Origin: Flavobacterium hercynium
Lineage (GTDB): Bacteria; Bacteroidota; Bacteroidia; Flavobacteriales; Flavobacteriaceae
NCBI RefSeq assembly: GCF_002217285.1
Contig: NZ_MUGW01000032.1
Location: 62,001-126,000, forward strand
DNA: 64,000 nucleotides
Direction of reading: 5' to 3'
The notes beneath the pieces are model-generated. The model was given only the letters and a program-made list of their open reading frames with translations, did not search any database and was not told where the DNA came from. Within the stretch, counting starts at the first letter, position 1, and the number at the start of each line of letters is the position of its first letter. This document shows, one piece after another, positions 16,698 through 25,560 of this stretch. The position numbers and the translations under genes are program-made.

Positions 16698-18371
16698 ATG
16701 GAATTAAATAAGTACAGCAAAACCATCACTCAAGATCAAACACAACCTGCAGCGCAAGCGATGTTATACGGTATTGGTTTAACTGAAGAAGACTTGAAAA
16801 AAGCACAAGTTGGGATTGTGAGCATGGGGTATGATGGTAACACGTGTAACATGCACTTGAATGATTTAGCAAAAGATGTAAAGAAAGGTGTTTGGGATGC
16901 AGATCTGGTCGGACTTATTTTTAATACTATTGGTGTAAGTGACGGAATTTCTAACGGTACAGAAGGAATGCGTTTTTCTTTGGTATCTCGTGATGTAATC
17001 GCAGATTCTATTGAAACAGTAGCAGGAGCACAATGGTACGATAGTATTATTGCAATTCCCGGTTGTGATAAAAATATGCCTGGAGCATTAATTGCTATGG
17101 GAAGATTGAACCGTCCGTCAATTATGGTTTACGGAGGATCTATTCACTCTGGAAAATGGAAAGGAGAATCTCTAAATATTGTTTCTGCTTTTGAAGCTTT
17201 AGGTAAAAAGTTTAAAAATGAAATTACTCCTGAAGATTACAAAGGTGTAATTCAAAATGCATGTCCGGGAGCTGGTGCTTGTGGTGGTATGTATACGGCA
17301 AACACAATGTCTTCTGCAATCGAAGCATTAGGAATGAGTTTGCCATATAGTTCTTCAAATCCAGCTTTAAGCCAGGAAAAAAGACAAGAATGTCTTGATG
17401 CAGGAAAAGCAATCAAATTATTATTAGAAAAAGATATTAAACCAAGAGACATTATGACTCGTAAGGCTTTTGAAAATGCAATTACAATCGTAGCAGTTTT
17501 AGGAGGTTCTACCAATGCAGTAATGCACTTAATTGCTATGGCTCATGCTGTTGATATCGAAATTACGTTAGATGATTTTCAAGCGATAAGCGATAAAACT
17601 CCGGTTCTTGCAGATATGAAACCAAGTGGTAAATACATGATGGAAGATATTCATGCAGTTGGAGGAATTCCATCTCTAATGAAATATCTATTAAAAGTGG
17701 GATTGATTCATGGAGATTGTTTAACTGTAACAGGTAAAACAGTTGCAGAAAATTTGGCTGCGACTCCAGATTTACAAGACGGACAAGAAGTGATTCACGA
17801 AATACAAAAAGCATTAAAACCAACAGGTAATATTCAGATTTTATATGGAAATATAGCTTCAGAAGGTTGCGTTGCAAAAATCAGTGGAAAAGAAGGAGAA
17901 TATTTTGAAGGTCCTGCTGTAGTTTTTGAAGGAGAATTTGATGTAATTCCGGGTGTTCAGGCCGGAAAAGTAAAACCAGGCGATGTAGTCGTCATCAGGA
18001 ACTGTGGACCAAAAGGTGGTCCGGGAATGCCTGAAATGCTAAAACCAACATCTGCAATTATTGGTGCTGGATTAGGAAGCAGTTGTGCTCTTATCACGGA
18101 TGGTAGATTCTCTGGAGGTTCACATGGCTTTGTGGTAGGTCACATTACACCAGAGGCTTATGATGGTGGTGGAATTGCACTGATCAACGATGGCGATCTT
18201 ATTGCTATCGATGCAGTAAAAAACACAATCAATCTGAAAATATCTGACGAAGAATTTGCGGCTCGAAAAGCGAGTTGGGTTCAACCTCCTTTAAAAGTTA
18301 ACAAAGGAGTATTGTTAAAATATGCAAGATCGGTTTCTAGCGCTTCTACAGGTTGCGTAACCGATAAATAG
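16698..18371 (+). CDS. ilvD: Dihydroxy-acid dehydratase IlvD
   Basis: IlvD dehydrates dihydroxy-isovalerate and dihydroxy-methylvalerate to the 2-oxoacid precursors of valine and isoleucine, using an Fe-S cluster and Mg2+. The 557-residue protein has the cluster cysteines in IPGCDKNMPGAL and NACPGAGACGGMYTANTMSS, and the C-terminal TDGRFSGGSHG substrate segment. It is the first gene after the ilv attenuator, with ilvB 124 bp downstream. Length and motifs are those of the normal [2Fe-2S] or [4Fe-4S] enzyme family. Confidence 0.97.
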   Translation: MELNKYSKTITQDQTQPAAQAMLYGIGLTEEDLKKAQVGIVSMGYDGNTCNMHLNDLAKDVKKGVWDADLVGLIFNTIGVSDGISNGTEGMRFSLVSRDVIADSIETVAGAQWYDSIIAIPGCDKNMPGALIAMGRLNRPSIMVYGGSIHSGKWKGESLNIVSAFEALGKKFKNEITPEDYKGVIQNACPGAGACGGMYTANTMSSAIEALGMSLPYSSSNPALSQEKRQECLDAGKAIKLLLEKDIKPRDIMTRKAFENAITIVAVLGGSTNAVMHLIAMAHAVDIEITLDDFQAISDKTPVLADMKPSGKYMMEDIHAVGGIPSLMKYLLKVGLIHGDCLTVTGKTVAENLAATPDLQDGQEVIHEIQKALKPTGNIQILYGNIASEGCVAKISGKEGEYFEGPAVVFEGEFDVIPGVQAGKVKPGDVVVIRNCGPKGGPGMPEMLKPTSAIIGAGLGSSCALITDGRFSGGSHGFVVGHITPEAYDGGGIALINDGDLIAIDAVKNTINLKISDEEFAARKASWVQPPLKVNKGVLLKYARSVSSASTGCVTDK

Positions 18372-18495
18372 CGGTCAATTACAATTTCAACAATCCAAAT
18401 TCAGCGAATTATACTGATAGATTATTGAAAACAAATAATATACAATCTCACAGCCCTCAGTCATAAGAGGGTTGAGGAGATAAAAAAAATACCAA

Positions 18496-20193
18496 ATGGG
18501 AAAAATAAAAATATCAGGCGCTGAAGCCGTTATAAGATGTTTATTAGCAGAAGGTGTAGACTTAGTTTACGGATATCCTGGTGGAGCCATTATGCCTGTT
18601 TATGATGAATTATATAAATTTCAAGATCAATTGCACCATGTTTTAGTACGTCACGAACAAGGCGCTACGCATGCTGCTCAAGGATATGCAAGAGCTACAG
18701 GAAAAGTAGGAGTTGCTATCGCAACATCTGGGCCCGGAGCTACAAATTTAGTTACCGGAATTGCAGATGCTCAAATCGATTCTACACCAATGGTTTGTAT
18801 AACAGGCCAGGTAGGGAAACATTTATTGGGTTCTGATGCATTTCAAGAAACAGATATTATTGGAATTTCTACTCCTGTAACAAAGTGGAATTATCAGGTT
18901 ACAGAAGCTTCTGAAATACCGGAAATTATTGCAAAAGCTTTTTATATCGCGCGATCTGGTCGTCCAGGTCCTGTGTTAATTGATATTACTAAAAATGCTC
19001 AATTTGATGAGTTTGAATTTAGTTATGAAAAATGTACAGGAATCAGAAGTTATGTTCCTGTACCAAAATTAAAATTAGATAAAGTAGCAGAAGCAGCTGC
19101 AATAATCAACCAGGCAAAAAAACCATTTATTGTTTTTGGTCAGGGAATTATTCTTGGTCAAGCCGAAGAGCAGTTAAAAGCTTTTATCGAAAAATCAGGG
19201 ATTCCTGCAGGATGGACTATTTTAGGACTTTCAGCTTTACCGACAGATCATCCTTTGAATGTTGGTATGTTAGGGATGCATGGAAATTACGGTCCAAACA
19301 TGCTAACAAATGAATGTGATGTTCTTATCGCATTAGGAATGCGTTTTGATGATCGCGTTACCGGAAACTTAAAGACTTATGCTAAAAAAGCAAAAGTGAT
19401 TCATTTTGAAATTGATCCTGCTGAAGTTGATAAAAATGTAAAAACAGAAGTTGCTATTTTAGGAGATGTAAAAGAAGCTTTGAATGCAATATTGCCTCTG
19501 ATTGATCAAAAATCACATGAGTCTTGGTATAATGAATTTAAGGAATTACTTAAAATAGAGGTTGAAACTGTTATAAACGAAGAGTTAAACCCAACGAATA
19601 ACAAAGGGATTTCTATGGGTGAGGCTATGGAAATGATCAACAAACATTCTAAAGGTGATGCTATCATTGTTTCAGATGTTGGACAACACCAAATGTTTGC
19701 GTGTCGTTATGCTAAATTTAATTCAACCAAAAGTAATATTACTTCCGGTGGTTTAGGAACAATGGGATTTGCTTTACCGGCTGCAATTGGAGCTAAAATG
19801 GGAAGACCGGATCGCGAAGTTGTTGCTATTATTGGTGATGGTGGATTTCAGATGACCATTCAGGAATTGGGTACTATTTTCCAAACGAAAGTTCCTGTGA
19901 AAATTGTAGTGCTGAACAATGAGTTTTTAGGAATGGTACGTCAATGGCAAGAGTTATTTTTTGACAATAGATATGCTTCTACCAATATGATTAATCCAAA
20001 TTTTGTTGCTATTGCAGAAGGATATTACATCAAATCTAAAAAAGTAGTGAAGCGAGAAGATCTTGACGATGCTGTTGCTGAAATGCTGGCTTCAAAAGAT
20101 TCGTACTTCCTGGAAATTATGGTAGAAAAGGAAAACAATGTCTTTCCGATGATTCCAACAGGAGCATGTGTTTCTGAAATTAGATTAAGCTAG
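18496..20193 (+). CDS. ilvB: Acetolactate synthase large subunit IlvB
   Basis: This is the thiamine-diphosphate and FAD-dependent catalytic subunit that makes acetolactate or acetohydroxybutyrate from pyruvate. The 565-residue protein has the catalytic E54 in RHEQGATHAAQGYARATG, the SGPGATNLVTGIADA segment, and the TPP-binding GDGGFQMTIQELGTI...LNNEFLGMVRQWQ motif near 450-490. The regulatory subunit ilvN follows after a short repeat-filled gap, so the pair forms the usual valine-sensitive holoenzyme. Confidence 0.97.
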   Translation: MGKIKISGAEAVIRCLLAEGVDLVYGYPGGAIMPVYDELYKFQDQLHHVLVRHEQGATHAAQGYARATGKVGVAIATSGPGATNLVTGIADAQIDSTPMVCITGQVGKHLLGSDAFQETDIIGISTPVTKWNYQVTEASEIPEIIAKAFYIARSGRPGPVLIDITKNAQFDEFEFSYEKCTGIRSYVPVPKLKLDKVAEAAAIINQAKKPFIVFGQGIILGQAEEQLKAFIEKSGIPAGWTILGLSALPTDHPLNVGMLGMHGNYGPNMLTNECDVLIALGMRFDDRVTGNLKTYAKKAKVIHFEIDPAEVDKNVKTEVAILGDVKEALNAILPLIDQKSHESWYNEFKELLKIEVETVINEELNPTNNKGISMGEAMEMINKHSKGDAIIVSDVGQHQMFACRYAKFNSTKSNITSGGLGTMGFALPAAIGAKMGRPDREVVAIIGDGGFQMTIQELGTIFQTKVPVKIVVLNNEFLGMVRQWQELFFDNRYASTNMINPNFVAIAEGYYIKSKKVVKREDLDDAVAEMLASKDSYFLEIMVEKENNVFPMIPTGACVSEIRLS

Positions 20194-20237
20194 AAAAAGT
20201 TTCAAGTTTCATGTTTTTTATGTTTCAAGTTTTCAAA

Positions 20238-20265
20238 CCTGAAACCTGAAACCTGAAACCTGAAA
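20238..20265 (+). repeat. Heptamer tandem repeat CCTGAAA x4 with inverted arm
   Basis: Four exact copies of CCTGAAA lie between ilvB and ilvN. Just upstream (20200-20230) are GTTTCAAGTTTCATG-type segments that are roughly the inverse, so the mRNA could fold back here. A related arrangement is at 37019-37101, so this is a dispersed family. Confidence 0.85.
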
Positions 20266-20285
20266 CAAATAAAACTATAAAAAAA

Positions 20286-20807
20286 ATGGAAGATAAAACA
20301 TTTACCATATCGGTATATTCAGAAAATAATGTTGGATTGCTAAATAGAATATCAGGAATATTCTTAAAGCGTCACATTAATATATTAAGTTTAAACGTTT
20401 CAGAATCAGAAATAGAGAATGTATCTAGGTTTATCATTGTTGCCAATACATCTGAAAAATGGGTTAAGAATATTGTAGGTCAGATAGAAAAACAAATCGA
20501 AGTGATAAAGGCATTTTATCATACAGATGAAGAGACAATTTATTTAGAAAATGCGTTGTTTAAAATTGCTTCAAGTTTACTGTTTGATGAAAAACAAATT
20601 CAAAACATCATAAAAGATAGTCAGTCAACTATTGTAACCGTTTCACGCGATTTCTTCGTGATTTCAAAATCGGGAAGACGTTCTGAAATAGAAGATTTAT
20701 ACAATAAATTCAAACCGTACGGTATCATGCAATTTGTACGTTCGGGAAGGATATCAGTTTCTAAGGAAAAGATGGAGATTTCAGCTTTATTAGAATCATA
20801 TCAATAA
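20286..20807 (+). CDS. ilvN: Acetolactate synthase small (regulatory) subunit IlvN
   Basis: IlvN activates the large subunit and makes it sensitive to branched-chain amino acids. The 173-residue protein has an N-terminal ACT domain (about 5-78) beginning TISVYSENNVGLLNRISGIFLKRHINILSLN and a C-terminal domain containing DFFVISKSGRRSEIEDLYNKFKPYGIMQFVRSG-type sequence. It is close to the length of IlvH-type subunits. Position between ilvB and ilvC supports the call. Confidence 0.95.
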   Translation: MEDKTFTISVYSENNVGLLNRISGIFLKRHINILSLNVSESEIENVSRFIIVANTSEKWVKNIVGQIEKQIEVIKAFYHTDEETIYLENALFKIASSLLFDEKQIQNIIKDSQSTIVTVSRDFFVISKSGRRSEIEDLYNKFKPYGIMQFVRSGRISVSKEKMEISALLESYQ

Positions 20808-20871
20808 TATCATTTTAATTACCTAACAATCAATTATTAAGTTACATATTCATTAAATATATTAAAAAAAA

Positions 20872-22341
20872 ATGGCAAATTATTTCAACACATTACCACT
20901 TAGATTACAATTAGAACAATTAGGCGTTTGCGAATTTATGGAGCAATCAGAATTTGCAGATGGAATTGCTGCATTAGCCGGAAAAAAAGTTGTCATTGTA
21001 GGTTGTGGTGCACAAGGTTTGAATCAGGGTTTAAATATGAGAGATTCTGGTTTAGATATTTCATACGCATTGCGTGCAGATGCGATTGCTGAAAAAAGAG
21101 CTTCATTTAAAAATGCTTCTGAAAACGGTTTCACTGTAGGTACATACGAAGAGTTGATTCCAACTGCTGATTTAGTTTGTAACTTAACACCAGACAAACA
21201 ACATACTGCTGTAGTTACTGCCATTATGCCATTAATGAAAAACGGATCTACTTTAGCTTATTCTCACGGATTTAATATTGTAGAAGAAGGAATGCAGATT
21301 CGTAAAGATATTACAGTAATTATGTGTGCTCCTAAATGTCCTGGTTCTGAGGTTCGTGAAGAATACAAAAGAGGATTTGGAGTACCAACACTTATCGCGG
21401 TTCACCCGGAAAATGATCCAAACAATTTAGGTTTAGATCAGGCAAAAGCGTATGCTGTGGCTACAGGAGGACATAAAGCAGGAGTTTTGAAATCATCATT
21501 TGTTGCTGAAGTAAAATCAGATTTAATGGGTGAGCAAACTATTCTTTGTGGATTATTGCAAACAGGATCTATCTTATGTTTCGACAAAATGGTAGAAAAA
21601 GGAATTGATGCTGCTTATGCTTCAAAATTAATTCAATATGGTTGGGAAACTATTACTGAAGCTTTAAAACATGGTGGAATCACCAATATGATGGATCGTT
21701 TATCGAATCCTGCAAAAATTGAAGCTTATGAATTAGCAGACGAACTAAAAGATATTATGCGTCCGTTGTTTCAAAAGCACCAAGACGATATCATTTCTGG
21801 AGAATTCTCAAGAACAATGATGATTGACTGGGCTAATGATGATGTTAATTTATTGAAATGGAGAGCTGCAACAGGAGAAACAAATTTCGAAAAAACAGCA
21901 CCACAAGAAGCTCCAATTTCTGAGCAAGAGTATTTTGATAACGGAGTTTTAATGATTGCAATGGTAAAAGCAGGTGTTGAGCTAGCTTTTGAAACTATGA
22001 CAGAAGCAGGAATTATTGAAGAATCTGCTTATTATGAGTCATTACACGAATTACCATTGATTGCTAATACAATTGCAAGAAAAAAATTATTTGAAATGAA
22101 CCGTGTTATTTCTGATACAGCTGAATATGGTTGCTACTTATTCGATCATGCTTGTAAGCCATTGTTAACAGAATTCATGAAAAAGGTAGAAACTAATATC
22201 ATCGGAAAACCATTCTCAACTTCAAACGGTGTTGATAATGCAGTACTGATTGCCGTTAACAAAGAAATTCGTCAACATCCTATTGAAGAAGTAGGAGCGT
22301 GGTTGAGAGAATCAATGACAGCAATGAAAAAGATAGGATAA
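20872..22341 (+). CDS. ilvC: Ketol-acid reductoisomerase IlvC (long, class II)
   Basis: IlvC rearranges and reduces acetolactate to dihydroxy-isovalerate with NADPH and Mg2+. At 489 residues it is the long class II enzyme, with a duplicated knotted C-terminal domain, like that of E. coli and unlike the 330-residue class I form. The start MANYFNTLPLRLQLEQLG resembles the E. coli enzyme closely, and the Rossmann motif VVIVGCGAQGLNQG is near residues 38-51. It is the last ilv gene here; ilvA is not downstream. Confidence 0.97.
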   Translation: MANYFNTLPLRLQLEQLGVCEFMEQSEFADGIAALAGKKVVIVGCGAQGLNQGLNMRDSGLDISYALRADAIAEKRASFKNASENGFTVGTYEELIPTADLVCNLTPDKQHTAVVTAIMPLMKNGSTLAYSHGFNIVEEGMQIRKDITVIMCAPKCPGSEVREEYKRGFGVPTLIAVHPENDPNNLGLDQAKAYAVATGGHKAGVLKSSFVAEVKSDLMGEQTILCGLLQTGSILCFDKMVEKGIDAAYASKLIQYGWETITEALKHGGITNMMDRLSNPAKIEAYELADELKDIMRPLFQKHQDDIISGEFSRTMMIDWANDDVNLLKWRAATGETNFEKTAPQEAPISEQEYFDNGVLMIAMVKAGVELAFETMTEAGIIEESAYYESLHELPLIANTIARKKLFEMNRVISDTAEYGCYLFDHACKPLLTEFMKKVETNIIGKPFSTSNGVDNAVLIAVNKEIRQHPIEEVGAWLRESMTAMKKIG

Positions 22342-22833
22342 TAAATTGGGAATTACCACACATTCGACTGTGATGGGATTTGCACTGTATCTCTAACGTA
22401 ATATTTTGAATTAGTAAGCACTTATTAAAAAAATATGGATATAGTTGCATGTTGCATTCGCTTAACTTGTTTAAGTTAAATGAGTTAAGTGAAGGTAATC
22501 CCGAATAATGGGGTATGTTTAGTTATAAATATACTTGTAGAAGTTTCTATATTAATTAAGTAAGATGCTGCTGCTTTCAAAAATAGCACATCGGTATGTA
22601 ATCAGGAATTACAGATTAATTGTTATCGAAATTGTTAAATTTAAAGGCATGATAATTTATTATTATGCCTTTTTTGTGATTGCATATTTAGCGAAAAAAG
22701 CTAAAAAATATATTAAATACATAAAAAAACAAATTTTAATTTGTTATGTGTATTTTTTTTATAAAATTTATGAATTAAATAGTTTTAAGAATACGTGTAG
22801 ATTTAATACATTTATAAAAAAATTCCATTACCT
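22342..22833 (+). other. Intergenic region between ilvC and acs
   Basis: This 492-bp gap has no supported gene. It contains an inverted motif near 22459-22490 (CTTAACTTGTTTAAGTTAA and related bases), a terminator at 22643-22676 and A/T-rich sequence before acs. A 90-codon frame at 22565-22837 is low-complexity and runs over the terminator, so it is not called. Confidence 0.7.
22643..22676 (+). terminator. Intrinsic terminator after the ilv operon
   Basis: AAAGGCATGATAAT pairs with ATTATTATGCCTTT (one bulged base) and is followed by a T run. It lies 300 bp after ilvC and probably ends the ilv transcript. Confidence 0.75.
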
Positions 22834-24741
22834 ATGAGTTATTATAAAATTGAAAATTTAGAACAATATTTTAAACATTACAATAAGTCAATAAGAGAGC
22901 CGAGGAAATTTTGGGGAAAAATAGCTGAAGAAAATTTTACTTGGTACCAACAATGGGATAAGGTTGTAGATTTCAATATGGCAGATGCTGAAGTAAAATG
23001 GTTTACAGAAGCTAAAGTCAACATTACAAAAAATTGCATTGACAGACACTTAAGTAAAAGAGGAGAAAAAACGGCTATCATTTTTGAACCGAATGATCCT
23101 TCTGAAAGTGCCTTACATATAACGTATAATGAATTATACGATAGAGTATCAAGAATGGCAAATGTTTTGCGTGATCAGGGTGTTCGCAAAGGAGACAGAG
23201 TTTGTATTTATCTTCCAATGATTCCTGAATTGGCTGTAGCTGTTTTAGCTTGTGCCAGAATTGGTGCAATTCACTCTGTTATTTTTGCAGGATTCTCAGC
23301 TTCTGCAGTTTCTGCGAGAGTAAATGATTGCGAATGTAAAATGGTAATTACCGCTGACGGTGGTTACAGAGGAAACAAAACAATTGATTTAAAAGGAATT
23401 GTAGATGAGGCTTTAGAGACTTGTCCAACAGTTTCAACAGTTTTGGTTGTTAAAAGAACAAATACTGAAATCAAAATGAATGAAGGTCGTGACGTTTGGT
23501 TGCAGCCTTTGTTAGATGCAGCTATAGATAATAGTGTTGCTGAAATTATGGATGCCGAAGATCCTTTGTTTATTCTGTATACATCTGGTTCTACAGGAAA
23601 ACCAAAAGGAATGGTACACACTACTGCCGGATATATGGTTTACACAGCGTACACATTCAAGAACGTTTTTAGCCACGAAGAAAATGATATTTTCTGGTGT
23701 ACAGCGGATATTGGCTGGATTACCGGACATTCTTATATTTTATACGGACCTTTATTAAACGGAGGTACAACTGTGATTTTTGAAGGCGTTCCTTCTTATC
23801 CTGATTTTAGCCGTTTTTGGGATATTATCGAAAAACATAAAATCACACAATTCTATACTGCGCCAACAGCTATTCGTTCGTTAGCAAAAGAAAGTTTAGA
23901 TTATATTCAAAAATATCCTCTAAAATCACTTAAAGTAATTGGATCTGTTGGAGAACCAATTAACGAAGAAGCTTGGCACTGGTTCAACGACCACGTTGGA
24001 GATAAAAGATGTCCAGTTGTGGATACATGGTGGCAAACGGAAACAGGTGGAATTATGATTTCTCCTATTGCATTTGTAACGCCAACAAAACCAACGTATG
24101 CGACTTTGCCGTTACCGGGTATTCAACCTGTTTTAATGGATGAAAAACGCAATGAAATTGAAGGAAACCAAGTTGTTGGAAGTTTATGTATTAAATTTCC
24201 GTGGCCAGGAATCGCCAGAACTATCTGGGGAGATCACCAACGTTATAAAGACACTTATTTCTCTGCTTTCCCTGGAAAATATTTTACAGGAGACGGAGCA
24301 TTAAGAGACGAAGTTGGATATTACAGAATTACGGGTAGAGTTGATGATGTTGTAATTGTTTCGGGTCATAATCTTGGAACTGCTCCAATTGAAGATGCGA
24401 TCAACGAACATCCTGCAGTAGCGGAATCTGCAATTGTTGGATTCCCACATGATATTAAAGGAAATGCTCTATATGGTTTTGTAATTCTAAAAGAAACAGG
24501 AGAATATAGAGACAGAGCAAATTTAAATAAAGAAATCAATCAATATATTTCAGATCACATTGGACCAATTGCAAAATTGGATAAAATTCAATTTGTGTCC
24601 GGTTTACCGAAAACACGTTCAGGAAAAATTATGCGTAGAATTTTGCGTAAAATTGCTGAAGGAGATTTTTCTAATTTTGGAGATACTTCTACATTATTAA
24701 ATCCGGAAATTGTCGAAGAAATTATGAAAGACAGAGTTTAG
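22834..24741 (+). CDS. acs: Acetyl-CoA synthetase Acs
   Basis: Acs makes acetyl-CoA from acetate, ATP and CoA through acetyl-AMP. The 635-residue protein has the adenylate-forming P-loop YTSGSTGKPKGMVH near 249-262, the DTWWQTETGG substrate motif, the hinge GRVDDVVIVSGHNLGTA and the C-terminal lysine motif KTRSGKIMRR, whose lysine is the known acetylation site of the family. A strong terminator follows. Two convergent genes (a DUF294/CBS protein and a DnaQ-like protein) lie next to it, a pairing also seen near acs in proteobacteria. Confidence 0.97.
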   Translation: MSYYKIENLEQYFKHYNKSIREPRKFWGKIAEENFTWYQQWDKVVDFNMADAEVKWFTEAKVNITKNCIDRHLSKRGEKTAIIFEPNDPSESALHITYNELYDRVSRMANVLRDQGVRKGDRVCIYLPMIPELAVAVLACARIGAIHSVIFAGFSASAVSARVNDCECKMVITADGGYRGNKTIDLKGIVDEALETCPTVSTVLVVKRTNTEIKMNEGRDVWLQPLLDAAIDNSVAEIMDAEDPLFILYTSGSTGKPKGMVHTTAGYMVYTAYTFKNVFSHEENDIFWCTADIGWITGHSYILYGPLLNGGTTVIFEGVPSYPDFSRFWDIIEKHKITQFYTAPTAIRSLAKESLDYIQKYPLKSLKVIGSVGEPINEEAWHWFNDHVGDKRCPVVDTWWQTETGGIMISPIAFVTPTKPTYATLPLPGIQPVLMDEKRNEIEGNQVVGSLCIKFPWPGIARTIWGDHQRYKDTYFSAFPGKYFTGDGALRDEVGYYRITGRVDDVVIVSGHNLGTAPIEDAINEHPAVAESAIVGFPHDIKGNALYGFVILKETGEYRDRANLNKEINQYISDHIGPIAKLDKIQFVSGLPKTRSGKIMRRILRKIAEGDFSNFGDTSTLLNPEIVEEIMKDRV

Positions 24742-24749
24742 TTAAAACA

Positions 24750-24787
24750 AAAAAAATGCCTCTTTTTATGAAGAGGCATTTTTTTTG
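24750..24787. terminator. Intrinsic terminator after acs
   Basis: AATGCCTCTT (24756-24765) pairs with AAGAGGCATT (24771-24780), flanked by an A run before and a T run after the stem. Confidence 0.9.
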
Positions 24788-24796
24788 TTTAATTAT

Positions 24797-24838
24797 GAAT
24801 TGTGAATTATGAATTGTGAATTGTGAATTGTGAATTAT
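24797..24838 (+). repeat. Heptamer tandem repeat GAATTGT x6
   Basis: Six consecutive 7-bp units read GAATTGT or GAATTAT. They are followed to about 24955 by looser repeats of AACAAATAAACGAT-like sequence. The stretch separates acs from the convergent DnaQ-like gene and shows no gene. Confidence 0.85.
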
Positions 24839-24961
24839 TGCGGTTAAACAACTTAATAAATAAGCGATTCAACAAATTAAACGAATCCACGATTTAATAA
24901 TTCAACAAATAAACGATCTAGCAAATAAACGATTAAACAATTCAACGGTTACACAACAAAA

Positions 24962-25558
24962 TTACTTGATTCCTAGTCTTGATTTTAGTTTTAAAAACAA
25001 AAGGGCAATTTTATAAGCTTCCTCAGAGGAAGAGTTGTGATCGCTTTTTGGAATTTTGTAAATATCGCATAATTCGTCTAGCGAAAATTGCTTGTCGTTG
25101 ATGTCTGTCAATTTTCTATACATCATGTCGACATCCAGTGCTTCGTTTTTTAATCTTCCGCAATCTAAACGTTCTAATGCGCTATTAAGCATCTCAATAT
25201 CAAAATTGATATGGTGACCAACTAAAACTGCATTTCCAATATATTTTATAAAAGCTTCAATAGCATCATGTTCTTCCATTTTTGCCATTTTGCTTTCAAT
25301 TATAAATTCATTGGAAAGTCCGTTGTCCTTTAAAAATTTATATTGTAATAAAAGAGATTCGAAATTGTCTTTGATTTCGATACCATCATCAATTACGGCA
25401 AAAGCACCTAAAGATAAGATCACATCTTTATCCGGATTAAGTCCGGAAGTTTCTGTTGACAAAACAATGAACTTATCCGGCTTATTCTCGAATTTACTTA
25501 AATAATCCTTCCAAAATTCAGGATGCTCTTTACTGATATTTTTAATCCAATCTAGCAT
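24962..25558 (-). CDS. DnaQ-like 3'-5' exonuclease-fold protein with altered active site
   Basis: The 198-residue protein has the fold and motif order of DEDDh exonucleases (DNA polymerase III epsilon type). Motif I is LSTETSGL where active enzymes have DxE, so the first metal-binding Asp is Ser. Motif II (VGHHINFDIEML) is intact. Motif III is HNSSSEEA, with Glu in place of the last Asp. Nuclease activity is therefore doubtful. It starts two bases after the stop of the DUF294/CBS gene, so the two are one operon and probably work together. Nearby acs suggests a link with acetate metabolism, but this is inferred. Confidence 0.85.
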   Translation of the reverse strand: MLDWIKNISKEHPEFWKDYLSKFENKPDKFIVLSTETSGLNPDKDVILSLGAFAVIDDGIEIKDNFESLLLQYKFLKDNGLSNEFIIESKMAKMEEHDAIEAFIKYIGNAVLVGHHINFDIEMLNSALERLDCGRLKNEALDVDMMYRKLTDINDKQFSLDELCDIYKIPKSDHNSSSEEAYKIALLFLKLKSRLGIK

Positions 25559-25560
25559 AT

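Noticed and set aside
17224..17877. Antisense frames inside ilvD
   Set aside because: They are shadows of ilvD with Leu- and Phe-rich content typical of reversed coding sequence.
22342..22640. tRNA or other stable RNA after ilvC
   Set aside because: I could not fit a cloverleaf or another known RNA; only short inverted motifs are visible.
22565..22837. 90-codon frame before acs
   Set aside because: It is low-complexity and Lys/Tyr-rich, crosses a clear terminator hairpin and ends in the acs start. It is not supported as a gene.
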